A DNA stretch of 6,437 nt from an uncultured Eubacterium sp. Its GTDB lineage: Bacteria > Bacillota_A > Clostridia > Lachnospirales > Lachnospiraceae. A program made the translations under genes and the position numbers. The notes under the pieces were generated by a model. It saw only the letters and a list, made by a program, of their open reading frames with translations. It searched no databases and was not told the DNA's origin. Positions within the stretch are counted from its first letter, which is position 1. Each line of letters begins with the position of its first letter. The stretch is from positions 1 through 6,437 of the forward strand of contig CAOXUF010000127.1 of NCBI GenBank assembly GCA_948560485.1, given 5' to 3'. This document shows, one piece after another, positions 5,239 through 6,437 of this stretch.

Positions 5239-6437
5239 ATGAATAACGTATTTGAAGAAAAGAGTATTTCAAAAGCAGTATTGAGAATTGGGATACCTGC
5301 AATGTTAGGTTCTCTGACAACACTTATTTATAACACGGCAGATACCTATTTTGTTTCTTTAACAAAAGAACCAGCTATGATTGCTGCTGTTACGTTATGT
5401 GTACCGGTTCTTTTAATTATCATGTCAATAGCATGTATCTTTGGTATGGGCGGCAGTTCTGTAATTGCGAGAATGATAGGAGAAGGCAGGAAAGAAGATG
5501 CTGCAAAGTGCTTTAACTTTTGTACTTATGCAATGGCAATTGCAGGCATTTGCGTAATGATAATTGGTCTTCTGTTCATAAATCAGATTGCTAATATTAT
5601 TGGAGCAGATGAAGAGAATTTTGAATATACATGTGACTATTTGAGATGGATATTGATAGGGGCCCCTGCAATTATGCTTTCCAATGGGTTGGTTCATTCG
5701 TTCCGTTCCATTGGGCTGATTAAGGAAGCTACAATCGGTCTTGCTATTGGAAATGGGGTGAATATAGTATTTGACTGGATATTGATTGTATTGCTTAAGA
5801 TGGGAACAAAAGGGGCGGCAATTGCTACGTCATTTGGATTTGTCTGCGCAGCGGTTTATTATATTATCTGCCTGATGATTCAGGAAAGAACAAAGAATGA
5901 ATGTGTGAAAATGTCACCAAGATATTTTTCTTGCGAAAAGGAAATGACAGGCAATGTCATTAAGATTGGAATTCCAGGAGCGCTTATTACAGTTATGCTG
6001 AGCGTGGCAAATATTGTTCTGAATAATTTTATTGGAATATATGGTTCTGATGCAGTGGCATCTTATGGTATTGCCTACAAAATAGATATGTTCCCGATTA
6101 TGTTGTCCGTAGGGCTGACACAGGGAACTGCTCCTTTGGTGGGGTATTGTTATGGACAAAAGAATGAAAAACGGCTTGCTTGTTCTATGCGTATTGCAAC
6201 CATATATGGAGTTGTATTAGGGGCGATATTCACGATTGTTCTATTCTTTTTAGACCGCATATTAGCTGGAATATTCTTGGATAGTGAAGAACTGATTACG
6301 CAAACAGCGTGGTTCTTACGTTTGTTATGCTTCCATGCCCCTTTATTGGGTGTAATAAATATGGTGACTGCATATTTCCAAGCACTTGGCAAAGCATTAA
6401 ATTCATTGATTATTACGTTGCTTAGAAATGTTGTTTT
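5239..6437 (+). CDS. MATE-family efflux transporter (3' end beyond the window)
   Basis: The open frame runs from the ATG at 5239 to the window edge, 399 complete codons without a stop; MATE proteins are usually about 440-470 residues. It is a membrane antiporter expected to export drugs or other small molecules using a sodium or proton gradient; the substrate is not evident. The N-terminal half has the family pattern IGIPAMLGSL (18-27), NTADTYFVS (32-40) and GMGGSSVIARMIGEG (69-83). A second half begins around residue 240 with the related IGIPGALITV, matching the two-fold repeat of MATE proteins; QGTAPLVGYCYGQ follows. It looks most like the MepA/VmrA-type branch (inference). GAGGTGA (5226-5232) lies 6 nt before the start; the upstream ATG at 5221 reaches a stop after three codons. 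It is probably controlled by the divergent Crp/Fnr-type regulator. Confidence 0.92.
   Translation, partial: MNNVFEEKSISKAVLRIGIPAMLGSLTTLIYNTADTYFVSLTKEPAMIAAVTLCVPVLLIIMSIACIFGMGGSSVIARMIGEGRKEDAAKCFNFCTYAMAIAGICVMIIGLLFINQIANIIGADEENFEYTCDYLRWILIGAPAIMLSNGLVHSFRSIGLIKEATIGLAIGNGVNIVFDWILIVLLKMGTKGAAIATSFGFVCAAVYYIICLMIQERTKNECVKMSPRYFSCEKEMTGNVIKIGIPGALITVMLSVANIVLNNFIGIYGSDAVASYGIAYKIDMFPIMLSVGLTQGTAPLVGYCYGQKNEKRLACSMRIATIYGVVLGAIFTIVLFFLDRILAGIFLDSEELITQTAWFLRLLCFHAPLLGVINMVTAYFQALGKALNSLIITLLRNVV

Noticed and set aside
5425..6392. Several 80-90 codon frames on the - strand
   Set aside because: All lie inside the unbroken MATE coding frame, which has clear family motifs.
1..6437. CRISPR array, tRNA or rRNA genes
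   Set aside because: No regularly spaced repeats, no cloverleaf and no rRNA-like sequence were seen on reading either strand.

Overview
The window looks like an accessory region of a low-GC Gram-positive gut anaerobe (Clostridia, probably Lachnospiraceae). The evidence is AT-rich genes with strong AGGAGG-type ribosome sites, sigma-A promoters, and sequence features reminiscent of Firmicutes integrative elements. The organism assignment is inference.

Region 1 (1-332) carries no convincing gene. Bases 12-131 are relatively GC-rich and highly structured, with a 7-bp hairpin followed by a 20-bp hairpin. An AT-rich leader follows, with a near-consensus promoter (TTGAAA, 17 nt, TATAAT) at 271-299.

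Region 2 (333-4265) is a five-gene defence operon on the + strand with spacings of -8, 14, 1 and 2 nt. The first two genes are a type II restriction-modification pair of the BsuBI/PstI family, an NPPY adenine methyltransferase and its endonuclease, expected to act on CTGCAG. The last three are two homologous TIR-like (DUF1863/ThsB-type) proteins flanking a four-helix membrane protein. This trio resembles the signalling half of Thoeris, but no SIR2-SLOG ThsA or macro-domain effector is present. The membrane protein is the obvious candidate effector, which makes this the most interesting part of the window.

Region 3 (4266-4538) is non-coding. It holds a tandem TGGCAACA repeat inside what may be the last codons of a lost integrase, and a 14-bp hairpin. 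This may be a mobile-element junction.

Region 4 (4539-6437) is a divergent pair. A Crp/Fnr-family regulator lies on the - strand and a MATE-family efflux transporter, cut by the window end, on the + strand. They share an 88-bp intergenic region with a 20-bp imperfect palindrome that is a likely operator. The regulator probably controls itself and the transporter.
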